64,000 bases of DNA from an uncultured Acetobacteraceae bacterium (GTDB taxonomy: Bacteria > Pseudomonadota > Alphaproteobacteria > Acetobacterales > Acetobacteraceae), in assembly GCA_943912335.1 (NCBI GenBank), contig CALTUD010000004.1, positions 1 through 64,000 of the forward strand, in the 5' to 3' direction. The notes under the pieces are model-generated. The model had not been told where the DNA came from. It did not search any database and saw only the letters and a list, made by a program, of their open reading frames with translations. Below are positions 50,793 through 59,017 of this stretch, piece by piece. The stretch's first letter is position 1; every line of letters begins with the position of its first letter. The position numbers and the translations under genes were made by a program.

Positions 50793-52814
50793 ATGCCGTC
50801 CATGCCGGCCTGGTGGTCCGGCAATGGGCTGAGCCTGCTGCGCACGCCGGATGAGGCGATCCTGGCCGCGTTGGCGCGCCGTGCCCTGGGGCGGCACCGC
50901 ATCAACGAACACGCGCAACTGCGAGCCTGGCAGCACCAGATCCGGCAATTGAAGATCGTGTGCCGTGGGTTCGACGATCCCTCTGCAGTGACGGTCCTTT
51001 TCGAGTTCGAAATTCCACGCCTGAGCGGACGGATCGACACCGTTCTTCTGTTGCCGCACGCCATTATCATTATGGAGTTCAAGGTCGGCTCGGATCGGTT
51101 CGATCCGGCCGACAGGGTGCAACTGGAAAGCTATGCGCTGGACCTGCAGGATTTCCATGACGGCTCGCGCCGACATCCGATCCTGCCGGTTCTGGTTGCG
51201 ACGAATGCCGACCGTGCGAGCGCCGAGCTGCCGTTTCTCCTTCGTGGCGCCGCTCCGGTCATGGAAGCCAATGACCGCACCCTCGCGGCGCTGATCCAGG
51301 TTCTACATCGCGCGCCGCCCCTGGGCGGCCGGGTGCTGGATCGGGCAGGCTGGGAGCAGGCCGCCTACAGGCCCGTACCCAACATCATCGACGCCGCTTG
51401 TCATCTTTTCATGCGCCACGACGTCGCCGACCTGCTGACGATGCGCGCCGATGCACATAATCTGTCCACCACCACGGACCGGATCAACGCGCTTCTGGTT
51501 CAGGCCAAACATGCCGGAACCAAGCTGATCTGCTTTGTCACCGGCATTCCCGGCGCCGGTAAGACGTTGTGCGGCCTGAATGCCGCTTTCTCCGGTGACG
51601 AGACTGCGCGCGCCGCTTTTCTGACCGGCAATCCGAGCCTGGTGCATGTTCTGCGCGAGGCGTTGGTTCGCAGTGTGGCTACCACGGCGGCCGAACGGCG
51701 CGCCGCGCGGCACCGCATGGAGGGCGTGATCCAGGCCCTGCCGAAGTTTCGCGACGACGGTGTTCGCAGCGGTCATACCCCGCCCGAACGCGTGGTGGTG
51801 ATCGACGAGGCACAACGGTCCTGGACCGAGGCGCATGCCGTGGCGCGTACGCGCGATAAGTCGGTGCCGCTGCAACGCTCGGAGCCGGCGCATCTGCTCG
51901 ACATCATGGCGCGTCACGACGGCTTCGCCGCTATTCTCTGCTTGATCGGCAATGGACAGGAGATCCATGACGGCGAGGGCGGTCTGGCGACCTGGAGCGA
52001 GGCGCTGGCGGAGCGTCCGGAGTGGTGCGTGGCTGCGGCTGGGGCCACTCTTGATGCGCCGGAGCCGCGCAACCGTCTTGCCAGACTGCCCCGGCTTGAG
52101 ATCGAGCCTTCCCTGCATCTGGATGTGCCGGTGCGTACGCTTCGACATGATGCAGCGCCACGTTGGGTGGATTGCGTCCTGCGCGGCGACGCCGATGGTG
52201 CGCGCGCTGTGATTCAGACCGCAGGACCAGTGCCGTTCCATCTCACACGCGATCTGGCCGCGTTGCGCGCCGGTCTGCGCCGGCGGGCCGGAAACCGGCA
52301 TCGCGCCGGACTGGTCGCCAGCGCCGGTGCGCGTCGTCTGCGCGCAGAAGGGCTTGGTTGCGAGGTCCCGCACATGGATGCGGACGCGGTGGCGCGTTGG
52401 TTCCTGGACAGTTGGGTCCGCGACCGCGACGTGCGCGCGTCCGACGCACTGGAACTGGTGGCGACGCAGTTCTCCGTGCAGGGACTCGAGCTGGACCAGG
52501 TTGGGCTGTGCTGGGACGGCGATCTCGTACGCGGCGCCAATGGCTGGGAGGTGCGCTCCTTCCGCGGCACGCGTTGGCAGACAGCGCGCGATCCGGACAA
52601 GATCGCTTGGCGGCTGAACACCTACCGCGTTCTGCTGACGCGTGCGCGGTTCGACACTCTGATCTGGGTGCCACGCGGCGACACCGCCGATCCGACGCGC
52701 GATCCGAAACGGTTCGACGCCGTTGCCGACTTCCTGCGGGCGTGCGGCGTGACGGAGCTCGACGCGGAAAGCGTTCGACCACGCGAACCGGAGCCATCCT
52801 TGCTCGCCTGCTAA
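50793..52814 (+). CDS. PD-(D/E)XK nuclease fused to DUF2075 (Schlafen-type) helicase
   Basis: A 673-residue protein. Residues 70-100 have a PD-(D/E)XK active site: Asp82 in SGRIDTV, then Glu95 and Lys97 in IMEFKVG. From about residue 220 it is a DUF2075-type P-loop NTPase. Walker A is GIPGAGKT at 251-258 and Walker B VVVIDEAQRSW at 334-344. The C-terminal UvrD-like end has TQFSVQGLELDQVGL and RVLLTRARFDTLIWVP. Nuclease-helicases of this kind occur in phage-defence and DNA-processing loci. It starts one base after the Mrr-like gene stop, so the two are almost certainly one operon. The ATG at 50793 is the first available; 50802 is a second choice. Confidence 0.85.
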   Translation: MPSMPAWWSGNGLSLLRTPDEAILAALARRALGRHRINEHAQLRAWQHQIRQLKIVCRGFDDPSAVTVLFEFEIPRLSGRIDTVLLLPHAIIIMEFKVGSDRFDPADRVQLESYALDLQDFHDGSRRHPILPVLVATNADRASAELPFLLRGAAPVMEANDRTLAALIQVLHRAPPLGGRVLDRAGWEQAAYRPVPNIIDAACHLFMRHDVADLLTMRADAHNLSTTTDRINALLVQAKHAGTKLICFVTGIPGAGKTLCGLNAAFSGDETARAAFLTGNPSLVHVLREALVRSVATTAAERRAARHRMEGVIQALPKFRDDGVRSGHTPPERVVVIDEAQRSWTEAHAVARTRDKSVPLQRSEPAHLLDIMARHDGFAAILCLIGNGQEIHDGEGGLATWSEALAERPEWCVAAAGATLDAPEPRNRLARLPRLEIEPSLHLDVPVRTLRHDAAPRWVDCVLRGDADGARAVIQTAGPVPFHLTRDLAALRAGLRRRAGNRHRAGLVASAGARRLRAEGLGCEVPHMDADAVARWFLDSWVRDRDVRASDALELVATQFSVQGLELDQVGLCWDGDLVRGANGWEVRSFRGTRWQTARDPDKIAWRLNTYRVLLTRARFDTLIWVPRGDTADPTRDPKRFDAVADFLRACGVTELDAESVRPREPEPSLLAC

Positions 52815-52859
52815 GGCGATCGTATCGACACCGCATCGGTCACGTTGGGACATCCTTTG

Positions 52860-52886
52860 ATGCCGCCCCCTGTGTGAAGGCGGCAT
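52860..52886 (+). promoter_or_regulatory. Hairpin that would mask the start codon of the toxin gene
   Basis: ATGCCGCC, 11-base loop, GGCGGCAT: a perfect 8-bp stem 45 bases after the DUF2075 stop. Its right arm contains part of a ribosome-binding site (AAGGCGG) and the AT of the putative start at 52885-52887. It may end the upstream transcript, hold back translation of the next frame, or both. Confidence 0.4.
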
Positions 52887-54492
52887 GTCGGATCGGGTCG
52901 GTTCGGGATCGTCGGCGGGCCAGGTGCGTTTGCCGGTAGTGTTTCACGGCGCGGCGCGGCTGCTGGACGGATCCGAACCGCCGTCACCGCCCCGGACGCC
53001 ACGCTTCTCCCTGGCGAGTTCCAGGCCGATCTGACCGTCAGCTTTGCGCTCCTGACCGGTGTCGGCTACGAGCCGGTGCACCCGGACCACCCGGCCTACG
53101 CCGATTATCTCGCCGCCAGTGCGGCGCACGCTGTGGCATTGCGTCGGAACCCCTGTACGGGCCCGATCCGCTGTCGCCTGACACGATCTCGATGCCCTTC
53201 GAGACCACGATCACGGTCACGGCGGCGATGGCGTTGCAGCACGGGCTGGTGCCGCCCGGCCACCCGGATTCGGCACATGCCCACGAGCCTGCGACGGCGG
53301 CGCGCCCGGTGCGGCGCAAGCCGCTGCCGCCGCCCTGCTGGCGCGCCTCGGGCGTGGGCGCCATGCCGCCGGGCGGGGATATCGGCGCGTTCACGGCGTG
53401 GCTGGATCATGCGCGGCGCGGCCAGTCGACGGCGGCAACCGGTTCCAGACAGAGCGGTCCTGTATCTCCGCCGTCCGGCGTGGTGGGGTCGGTCGTACCT
53501 CCGGCCATTGCGCCGATTGCCGGCGGCACGACAAACCGAACGGAGCAGCCCGCGAACGGTACGCCTCTGGGAAACGCCGTTCGCTTCGTGAGCCGCGACC
53601 TAAACGCCGAAGAGGAAAGTTCCTCCGCCGCGCTGGAGCAGATCGTCACGGGAACGGCGCATGCGCTCCGGGACGCCGGCCGTTATTTCTACCACCTTGC
53701 CAGGAACGGTTCCGGTGATCCGCTGGTCGCGCAGGCGAATGCCTATGCCGTGACGATGGCCCGCAAGGGCGCGGACACCGTGTCGAATGCCGTTCAGCAT
53801 CCGATCGGCACCGCGATGGCGATCGGCGACGGGGTGAAAAGCCGGACCGAACAGCTGGTCACCGAGGCTCGGTCTGCCGAGGCGGCGGGGAGACTGCCGG
53901 AGTTCATCGGCGGCGTGGCCGGTGAAGCGGTGGTCGGGGCGGCGCAAAGGGTGGCAGCCCCCGAGATCAAGGTACTGACGAAGGCGGCGGACGTCGTGCG
54001 CGCTGCAGAGGCCGGTGCGAAGGGAGAACGTCTTGCCTCGGCGGCAACGACGTTCGAGACGACAAAGGCGGTTGCCGTGACTGACACGAAGCCATCCGGC
54101 GATATGGCGGTCAGCTACGAGACAGGCATTCGCGGGCTGAACAAGGGAGCTCCGCTGGCAGATCGTCAGTACGAAGTCTTTGTCGATGGGAAGTGGGTCA
54201 ATGGTACTGCCGACGATGTGATACTCGTGGGTGGCAAAAGGATGGCGATAGAGGCGAAATTCGTTAATGATTGGGCAACCTCGATCAGGAATCCGACCAG
54301 TCCGGTGAGTAGCAAATCCTGGGCATAAAAAGACGAAGTAACGATGCTACAACAGACAAAAAATACCCTGCTGGTTTTCCGGGTGGTGTTATTTATCATA
54401 CGAACAGCATTGAGTTGGCTGAACACTACACAGAAGTTTTCAAAAGGTCTGGCATTACAAAATTTCGTTTTTTTATAACTCGAGTGGAGTAG
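52885..54492 (+). pseudogene. Polymorphic toxin with C-terminal restriction-endonuclease-fold toxin domain, decayed by frameshifts
   Basis: The longest intact piece is 53192-54328 (378 residues). It has a Pro-rich part, an Ala-rich helical pre-toxin region (IVTGTAHALRDAGRYFYHLA, GGVAGEAVVGAAQRVAAP) and a nuclease toxin domain with a PD-(D/E)XK triad (Asp342, Glu354 and Lys356 in DDVILVGGKRMAIEAK). It ends at a TAA (54326), but the next frame continues the family (GGVIYHTNSIELAEHY, FKRSGITKFRFFITRVE) to a TAG at 54490-54492; loss of one A near 54325 explains this. Upstream, native-looking coding (LPGEFQADLTVSFALLTGVG) lies in another frame and joins by a second shift near 53150. A third near 52970 would link it to the ATG at 52885. 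The last 170 bases are markedly A/T-rich. Confidence 0.72.
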
Positions 54493-54500
54493 GCGAAGAG

Positions 54501-54908
54501 ATGACAGACTACCTGGACGAGCTCGGGTGGATATATGGCGGACCCATAGAAAGAGCCGACAATCGCACCATACCCGGAACGATCGACGTTGAAGGCGTGA
54601 AAGTCGTCTACCTCCGGGACAGCAAAACCGCGCCGACATCCGATCAATTCAGAAAGGTGAGCAGGAAGATCGATCCCCCGCTCCTGACTCACGGAGGAGC
54701 GTCCGAATACGGTTGCCTGATCACGACCCCGGACGGTCAGTCATTCTTCTGCTGGGGGTATCACGGCGATCTCGACGGGTGGGAGAAGCAGATCACGCAA
54801 GGCGCGCAGGCGCTTGGCGTGACGCTGGCGACGATCGAGGGCGCGGTGTTCAAGCGGAACGACGGCGTCGAGATGCCGCTTGCCGAGTGTCGCGTGGAGT
54901 TTGTGTGA
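54501..54908 (+). CDS. Putative immunity protein for the adjacent toxin
   Basis: A 135-residue soluble acidic protein beginning MTDYLDELGWIYGGPI, eight bases after the end of the toxin reading frame, with GAAGAG just before the ATG. Position and size are typical of immunity genes that follow polymorphic toxins. I do not recognise a named family. It is intact although the toxin is broken, which fits retention of immunity after toxin loss, for example as protection against neighbours that still carry it. G+C is lower at its 5' end than in the flanking chromosome. Confidence 0.62.
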   Translation: MTDYLDELGWIYGGPIERADNRTIPGTIDVEGVKVVYLRDSKTAPTSDQFRKVSRKIDPPLLTHGGASEYGCLITTPDGQSFFCWGYHGDLDGWEKQITQGAQALGVTLATIEGAVFKRNDGVEMPLAECRVEFV

Positions 54909-55019
54909 ACGATCGCTGGGCAGGGGTAGGGCGGGGGGCCGCTTCCCTCTTCCATGAGGCGTATGCGGTGCCTCGCGCGCACGGCTGACATTTCTCCCGC
55001 ATTCCCGTAAAGCAGCAGC

Positions 55020-56822
55020 ATGACCGACACGCCGCTCTCGTCCATCCGCAACTTCTCGATCATCGCCCATATCGACCATGGCAAGTCCACCCTGGCCGAC
55101 CGGCTGATCCAGGCCTGCGGCGCGCTGTCCGAGCGCGAGATGACCAACCAAGTGCTTGATAACATGGATATCGAGCGGGAGCGGGGCATCACCATCAAGG
55201 CGCAGACCGTTCGGCTGAGCTACCCGGCCAAGGACGGCAAGACCTACGTGCTGAACCTGATGGACACGCCGGGCCACGTCGATTTCGCCTACGAGGTGAG
55301 TCGGTCGCTCGCGGCCTGCGAGGGGTCGCTGCTGGTGGTGGATGCGTCGCAGGGCGTGGAAGCGCAGACCCTGGCCAACGTGTATCAGGCGCTGGACGCG
55401 AACCACGAGATCGTGCCGATCCTGAACAAGGTGGACCTGCCGGCGGCCGAGCCGGACCGGGTGAAGCAGCAGATCGAGGACGTGGTCGGCATTCCGGCGG
55501 ACGATGCGGTGATGATCTCGGCCAAGACCGGACTTAACATCGAGGGCGTTCTGGAAGCGCTGGTGACGCGCCTGCCGCCGCCGGTGGGCGATGCCGATGC
55601 GCCGCTGAAGGCGCTGCTGGTGGATAGCTGGTACGATGCCTATCTCGGCGTGGTGATCCTGGTGCGGATCAAGGAAGGGCGGCTGAAGCGTCACGCCAAG
55701 ATCCGCATGATGGCCAAGGGCTCGGTGCACAATGTCGAGCAGGTGGGCGTGTTCAGCCCCGCCATGCGGCCGGTCGAGGAACTCGGCCCGGGCGAGATGG
55801 GCTACATCACCGCGGCGATGAAGACGGTGGCCGACTGCAACGTGGGCGACACCATCACCGAGGACCGCCGCCCCGCGACCGAGCCTTTGGCCGGGTTCAA
55901 GCCCTCCGTGCCCGTGGTGTGGTGCGGGCTGTTCCCGATCGATGCGGACGATTTCGAGAAGTTGCGCGAGAGCCTGGGCAAGCTGCGGCTAAACGACGCC
56001 TCGTTCCATTTCGAGGCGGAGACCTCGGCGGCTCTGGGATTCGGCTTCCGCTGCGGCTTCCTGGGGCTGCTGCATCTGGAGATCATCCAGGAGCGCCTGT
56101 CGCGCGAGTTCGACCTGAACCTGATCGCGACCGCGCCGTCGGTGGTCTATCGCCTCTACAAGACCAACGGCGAGATGGAGGAGCTGCACAACCCGGCCGA
56201 CATGCCGGACCCTGTGCATATCGACCGGATCGAGGAGCCCTGGATCAAGGCGACGATCATGGTGCCGGACGATTATCTCGGCTCGATCCTGACCTTGTGT
56301 TCCGAGCGTCGCGGGCAGCAGACCGACCTGACCTATGTCGGCGGCCGGGCGATGGCGGTGTATCGCCTGCCTTTGAACGAGGTGGTGTTCGATTTCTACG
56401 ACCGCCTGAAATCGGTGAGCCGCGGCTACGCCTCGTTCGACTACCAGATGGACGGCTACGAGGAGAGCGATCTCGTGCGCATCTCCATCCTGGTGAACCA
56501 GGAGCCCGTCGACGCCCTGTCCTTCGTGGCGCACCGCTCGGCGGCCGAAGCGCGTGGCCGTGCGATCTGCGGCAAGCTGAAGGATCTGATCCCCCGGCAG
56601 CTGTTCAAGATCGCGGTGCAGGCGGCGATCGGCGGCCGGGTGATCGCGCGCGAGACCATCGGGGCGATGAGCAAGGACGTGACCGCCAAGTGCTACGGCG
56701 GCGACATCAGCCGCAAGCGCAAGCTTCTGGAGAAGCAGAAGGAAGGCAAGAAGCGCATGCGGCAGTTCGGCAAGGTGGAGATTCCGCAGACGGCCTTCCT
56801 CGCCGCTCTGAAGATGGACTGA
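55020..56822 (+). CDS. lepA: Elongation factor 4
   Basis: A 600-residue translational GTPase that acts on stalled or mis-translocated ribosomes. GTPase motifs are AHIDHGKSTLADRL (G1), RGITIK (G2), DTPGHVDF (G3), LNKVDLP (G4) and SAKTG (G5). The LepA-specific C-terminus ends with CYGGDISRKRKLLEKQKEG and KVEIPQTAFLAAL. The ATG at 55020 opens the conserved IRNFSIIAHIDHG segment. It lies between the toxin locus and tRNA-Ser and marks the return to core genome. Confidence 0.98.
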   Translation: MTDTPLSSIRNFSIIAHIDHGKSTLADRLIQACGALSEREMTNQVLDNMDIERERGITIKAQTVRLSYPAKDGKTYVLNLMDTPGHVDFAYEVSRSLAACEGSLLVVDASQGVEAQTLANVYQALDANHEIVPILNKVDLPAAEPDRVKQQIEDVVGIPADDAVMISAKTGLNIEGVLEALVTRLPPPVGDADAPLKALLVDSWYDAYLGVVILVRIKEGRLKRHAKIRMMAKGSVHNVEQVGVFSPAMRPVEELGPGEMGYITAAMKTVADCNVGDTITEDRRPATEPLAGFKPSVPVVWCGLFPIDADDFEKLRESLGKLRLNDASFHFEAETSAALGFGFRCGFLGLLHLEIIQERLSREFDLNLIATAPSVVYRLYKTNGEMEELHNPADMPDPVHIDRIEEPWIKATIMVPDDYLGSILTLCSERRGQQTDLTYVGGRAMAVYRLPLNEVVFDFYDRLKSVSRGYASFDYQMDGYEESDLVRISILVNQEPVDALSFVAHRSAAEARGRAICGKLKDLIPRQLFKIAVQAAIGGRVIARETIGAMSKDVTAKCYGGDISRKRKLLEKQKEGKKRMRQFGKVEIPQTAFLAALKMD

Positions 56823-56835
56823 GCCCTCTTGATTT

Positions 56836-56864
56836 GGCGGCGGACCTTGCTATGGTCCGCCGCC
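56836..56864 (+). terminator. Hairpin after lepA
   Basis: GGCGGCGGACC, loop TTGCTAT, GGTCCGCCGCC: a perfect 11-bp stem starting 13 bases after the lepA stop. It has no U-tract (CTGAG follows), so it may be a factor-dependent or weak terminator. Confidence 0.6.
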
Positions 56865-56896
56865 CTGAGTCGCCGCGTGCGGCTCATGCGAAGGCT

Positions 56897-56986
56897 GGAC
56901 AGGTGGCCGAGCGGCTTAAGGCGCACGCTTGGAAAGCGTGTGTGCGTGAAAGCGTACCGTGGGTTCGAATCCCACCCTGTCCGCCA
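56897..56986 (+). tRNA. tRNA-Ser (anticodon GGA)
   Basis: A 90-base class II tRNA. The acceptor stem GGACAGG pairs with CCTGTCC, the CCA end is encoded (56984-56986), the D-arm is GTGGCCGAGCGGCTTAAGGC, the anticodon loop is TTGGAAA with anticodon GGA at 56931-56933, there is a long variable arm, and the T-loop is GGGTTCGAATCCC. It reads UCC and UCU codons. An integrase relic begins 150 bases downstream, so this gene is a likely integration site. Confidence 0.96.
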
Positions 56987-57135
56987 AACCCCTTCAGAAC
57001 CTCTACGAACCAGACCGCGCGTTCTTGCGCCTGCTGGCTTTCCCCGTATTGGGCTTTCCGATCCGAACCGCATCGAACCAAGCGGGAACGATCGCGGGGT
57101 GTCATGCGAGGTGCTGAAATGCGGGGTGGGGTATC

Positions 57136-57320
57136 GTGCTGACCGCCCCTCAGGTGCAGCGGCTGGAGCCGGTACAAGCACTATACAAGCGGGCGGACGG
57201 TGGCGGGCTGCACGGTCCTTGTGAAGCCGACCGGGTCGAAGCCCTGGCGCATGCGCTACGTGCTCCACGGCAGAGAGAAACTGCTCTCGTTCGGCACCTA
57301 TCCAGCGGCGAGCCTGTCGG
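57136..57320 (+). pseudogene. Relic of a P4-type (tyrosine) integrase N-terminus
   Basis: Reading from the GTG at 57136 gives LTAPQVQRLEPVQALYKRAD and GGGLH, the start of P4-like integrases (pattern LT...K..KPY...DGGGL). One frame further on, from about 57213, it continues LVKPTGSKPWRMRYVLHGRE and KLLSFGTYP, the same family. So there is a frameshift near 57211-57217, and similarity ends at about 57320, just before the 3' end of the convergent SDR gene. The core-binding and catalytic domains are missing. Its place just after tRNA-Ser fits integration of an element there, now mostly lost. Confidence 0.82.
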
Positions 57321-57345
57321 GATCGAAAGCGGATGGAGCGGCCCT

Positions 57346-58332
57346 CTACCGTGTCGTGTCCAGCATCACGCCCGAAAGGCGCGCGCAAAGAAGCGTCAGC
57401 GCATCGGCCGTGCCGGGGTCAAGCGCATAGGGCCGAACGCCGACGCCGATCCGTTCCCGCGACGGCTCGTCAGTGACCACCGAGGCGACGTGGCAGTCCT
57501 CGCAATAGCGGCCGCCAACCTCGTTCGGCGGCGCGATCAGAGCCCATGCCGTCGTCGCGGTTCCTTGCGCGATGGATTTCATGCGGAAGGGCGGCTTTCC
57601 CTGAGAAGCGAGTTGCGCGTTGATCGCGGCGAGACGGGCTGCCAGCTCGCCTCCGGCCAGATGTCGTGAGAGTTCGGTGTTGATCCCGCCCGGATGAACG
57701 GCCACTGCCCTGATGCCCCGTCCGCGCAACGCCGTATCGAACGCGACGGCCAGCAAGACGTCGCCCGTCTTGGAGCGTCCGTAGGCAACCCAGGGATCAT
57801 AGGGTGAGCGTTCGAAGTTCGGATCCTCAAGATCGAAGGCCGCGTAACGGTGTCCTGAGGACGAAAGCAGTACGATGCGGCCTCCGTCCTGGATGGACGG
57901 CGCAAGACGGGCGATCAGTGCGTAGTGACCCAGGACGTTTGTTCCGAACTGTCGTTCGTGACCGTCGGCAGTGTGTTCGAACGGGCATGCCATAACGCCG
58001 GCATTGGCGATGATCGCATCGAACGGCTGTCTCATGTCCAGCAACTGGTCCGAGGCGGAGGCGACCGAGGCGAGGTCGGCAAGGTCGAGCTCGACAAGCG
58101 TCAGCTGGCCGCCGCCGGTCGCAGCGGCCTGGCGCACGACGATGCAAGCCGTTTCCGCCTTTCCGAGATCGCGCGCGGTGCCGATCACGTGCGCACCGCG
58201 GGCAACCAGCGCCCGCGCCGTTTCCACGCCGAGCCCGGCCGATACGCCCGTCACGACGATCCGTTTTCCGGACAGGTCGCGATCCGCAAGAACCTCGTCC
58301 GCGGTGGAGAATTCATCGAAAATGCGTGTCAT
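57346..58332 (-). CDS. Short-chain dehydrogenase/reductase (oxidoreductase)
   Basis: A 328-residue protein of the extended 'retinol dehydrogenase/WWOX-like' SDR group. The cofactor motif is IVVTGVSAGLGVETARALV, then LDLADLASV, IIANAGVMACP, LLSSSGHRY and the active-site tyrosine and lysine in WVAYGRSKTGDVL, followed by VHPGGINTEL. The substrate is unknown. The ATG is at 58330-58332. It is divergent from a TetR gene over a gap with paired palindromes, so it is probably repressed by that protein. Its 3' end lies against the integrase relic. Confidence 0.9.
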   Translation of the reverse strand: MTRIFDEFSTADEVLADRDLSGKRIVVTGVSAGLGVETARALVARGAHVIGTARDLGKAETACIVVRQAAATGGGQLTLVELDLADLASVASASDQLLDMRQPFDAIIANAGVMACPFEHTADGHERQFGTNVLGHYALIARLAPSIQDGGRIVLLSSSGHRYAAFDLEDPNFERSPYDPWVAYGRSKTGDVLLAVAFDTALRGRGIRAVAVHPGGINTELSRHLAGGELAARLAAINAQLASQGKPPFRMKSIAQGTATTAWALIAPPNEVGGRYCEDCHVASVVTDEPSRERIGVGVRPYALDPGTADALTLLCARLSGVMLDTTR

Positions 58333-58375
58333 GGCGAAACTCCCGTGCTGGCGCTCCGAGCATGGTCGGCGTATT

Positions 58376-58414
58376 CGGAGGGCACCTCCATTTACTAAGT
58401 GGAGGATGCCTCCG
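58376..58414. promoter_or_regulatory. Double palindrome, probable TetR-type operator
   Basis: Two 13-base imperfect palindromes, GGAGGGCACCTCC and GGAGGATGCCTCC, separated by 11 bases and together forming a larger inverted repeat (12 of 15 positions match between arms). They lie between the divergent SDR and TetR genes, where TetR regulators normally bind as two dimers. The right half overlaps the longest possible TetR start. Confidence 0.6.
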
Positions 58415-58998
58415 CTTGCAAGGGGAGAAGGGTTATTTCTTCACATTCGCGCCCGCGCCGGGCGGACGCCGTACGGAACCGTGCCCACCTGCTGTCGGTC
58501 GCCAGGTCCGCCGTGCTGGCGGGCGATATCGGCATCAGCCTGGAAGAGGTCGCCCGCCGCGCCGGGGTGGGAATCGGGACGCTCTACCGGCAATTCGCAA
58601 ACCGCCAGGAGCTGCTCGAAGCACTCTACCGCGAAGAGGTCGGAACATTGGTGGAGTTGGAGACGACTCTGACGGCATCGGCGACGCCGGAAAGAGCACT
58701 TCGGGAATGGCTGTTGGCATTCGTGGATGTCCTTATGGCCAAGCGGATCATCGGGCCGGCGCTCACTGCGATCATCGGCCCGGAGACTTCGCTGCCGGCG
58801 TCCGGCGACACGCTCAAGGAAGCGATACGACGACTGACCGCGCGCGCAGCATCCGCAGGCAGCTTCGATCCGTCGCTCGACCCGGTGGATCTCCTGCGCG
58901 CCCTTTCGGGTACGATCGGCATCGCGGTCGACGATCGTGCTTCCGAGCGCGCCCGGCGCATGGTCGACGTGCTTCTGGCCGGTGTGCGTCCGCCATAG
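58399..58998 (+). CDS. TetR-family transcriptional regulator
   Basis: A repressor of up to 199 residues. The helix-turn-helix is GISLEEVARRAGVGIGTLYRQFANRQELLEAL, with the domain starting at RNRAHLLSVARSAV. The start is uncertain. The longest frame opens with GTG at 58399, inside the palindromic operator. AGGGGAGAAGG at 58420-58430 looks like a ribosome-binding site, but only non-standard start codons follow it in frame, so the N-terminal 25 residues may not be translated. The effector domain ends ARRMVDVLLAGVRPP. It is divergent from the SDR gene it probably controls. Confidence 0.85.
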   Translation: MEDASACKGRRVISSHSRPRRADAVRNRAHLLSVARSAVLAGDIGISLEEVARRAGVGIGTLYRQFANRQELLEALYREEVGTLVELETTLTASATPERALREWLLAFVDVLMAKRIIGPALTAIIGPETSLPASGDTLKEAIRRLTARAASAGSFDPSLDPVDLLRALSGTIGIAVDDRASERARRMVDVLLAGVRPP

Positions 58999-59017
58999 GG
59001 AGCGCCGTTTCCGCATT

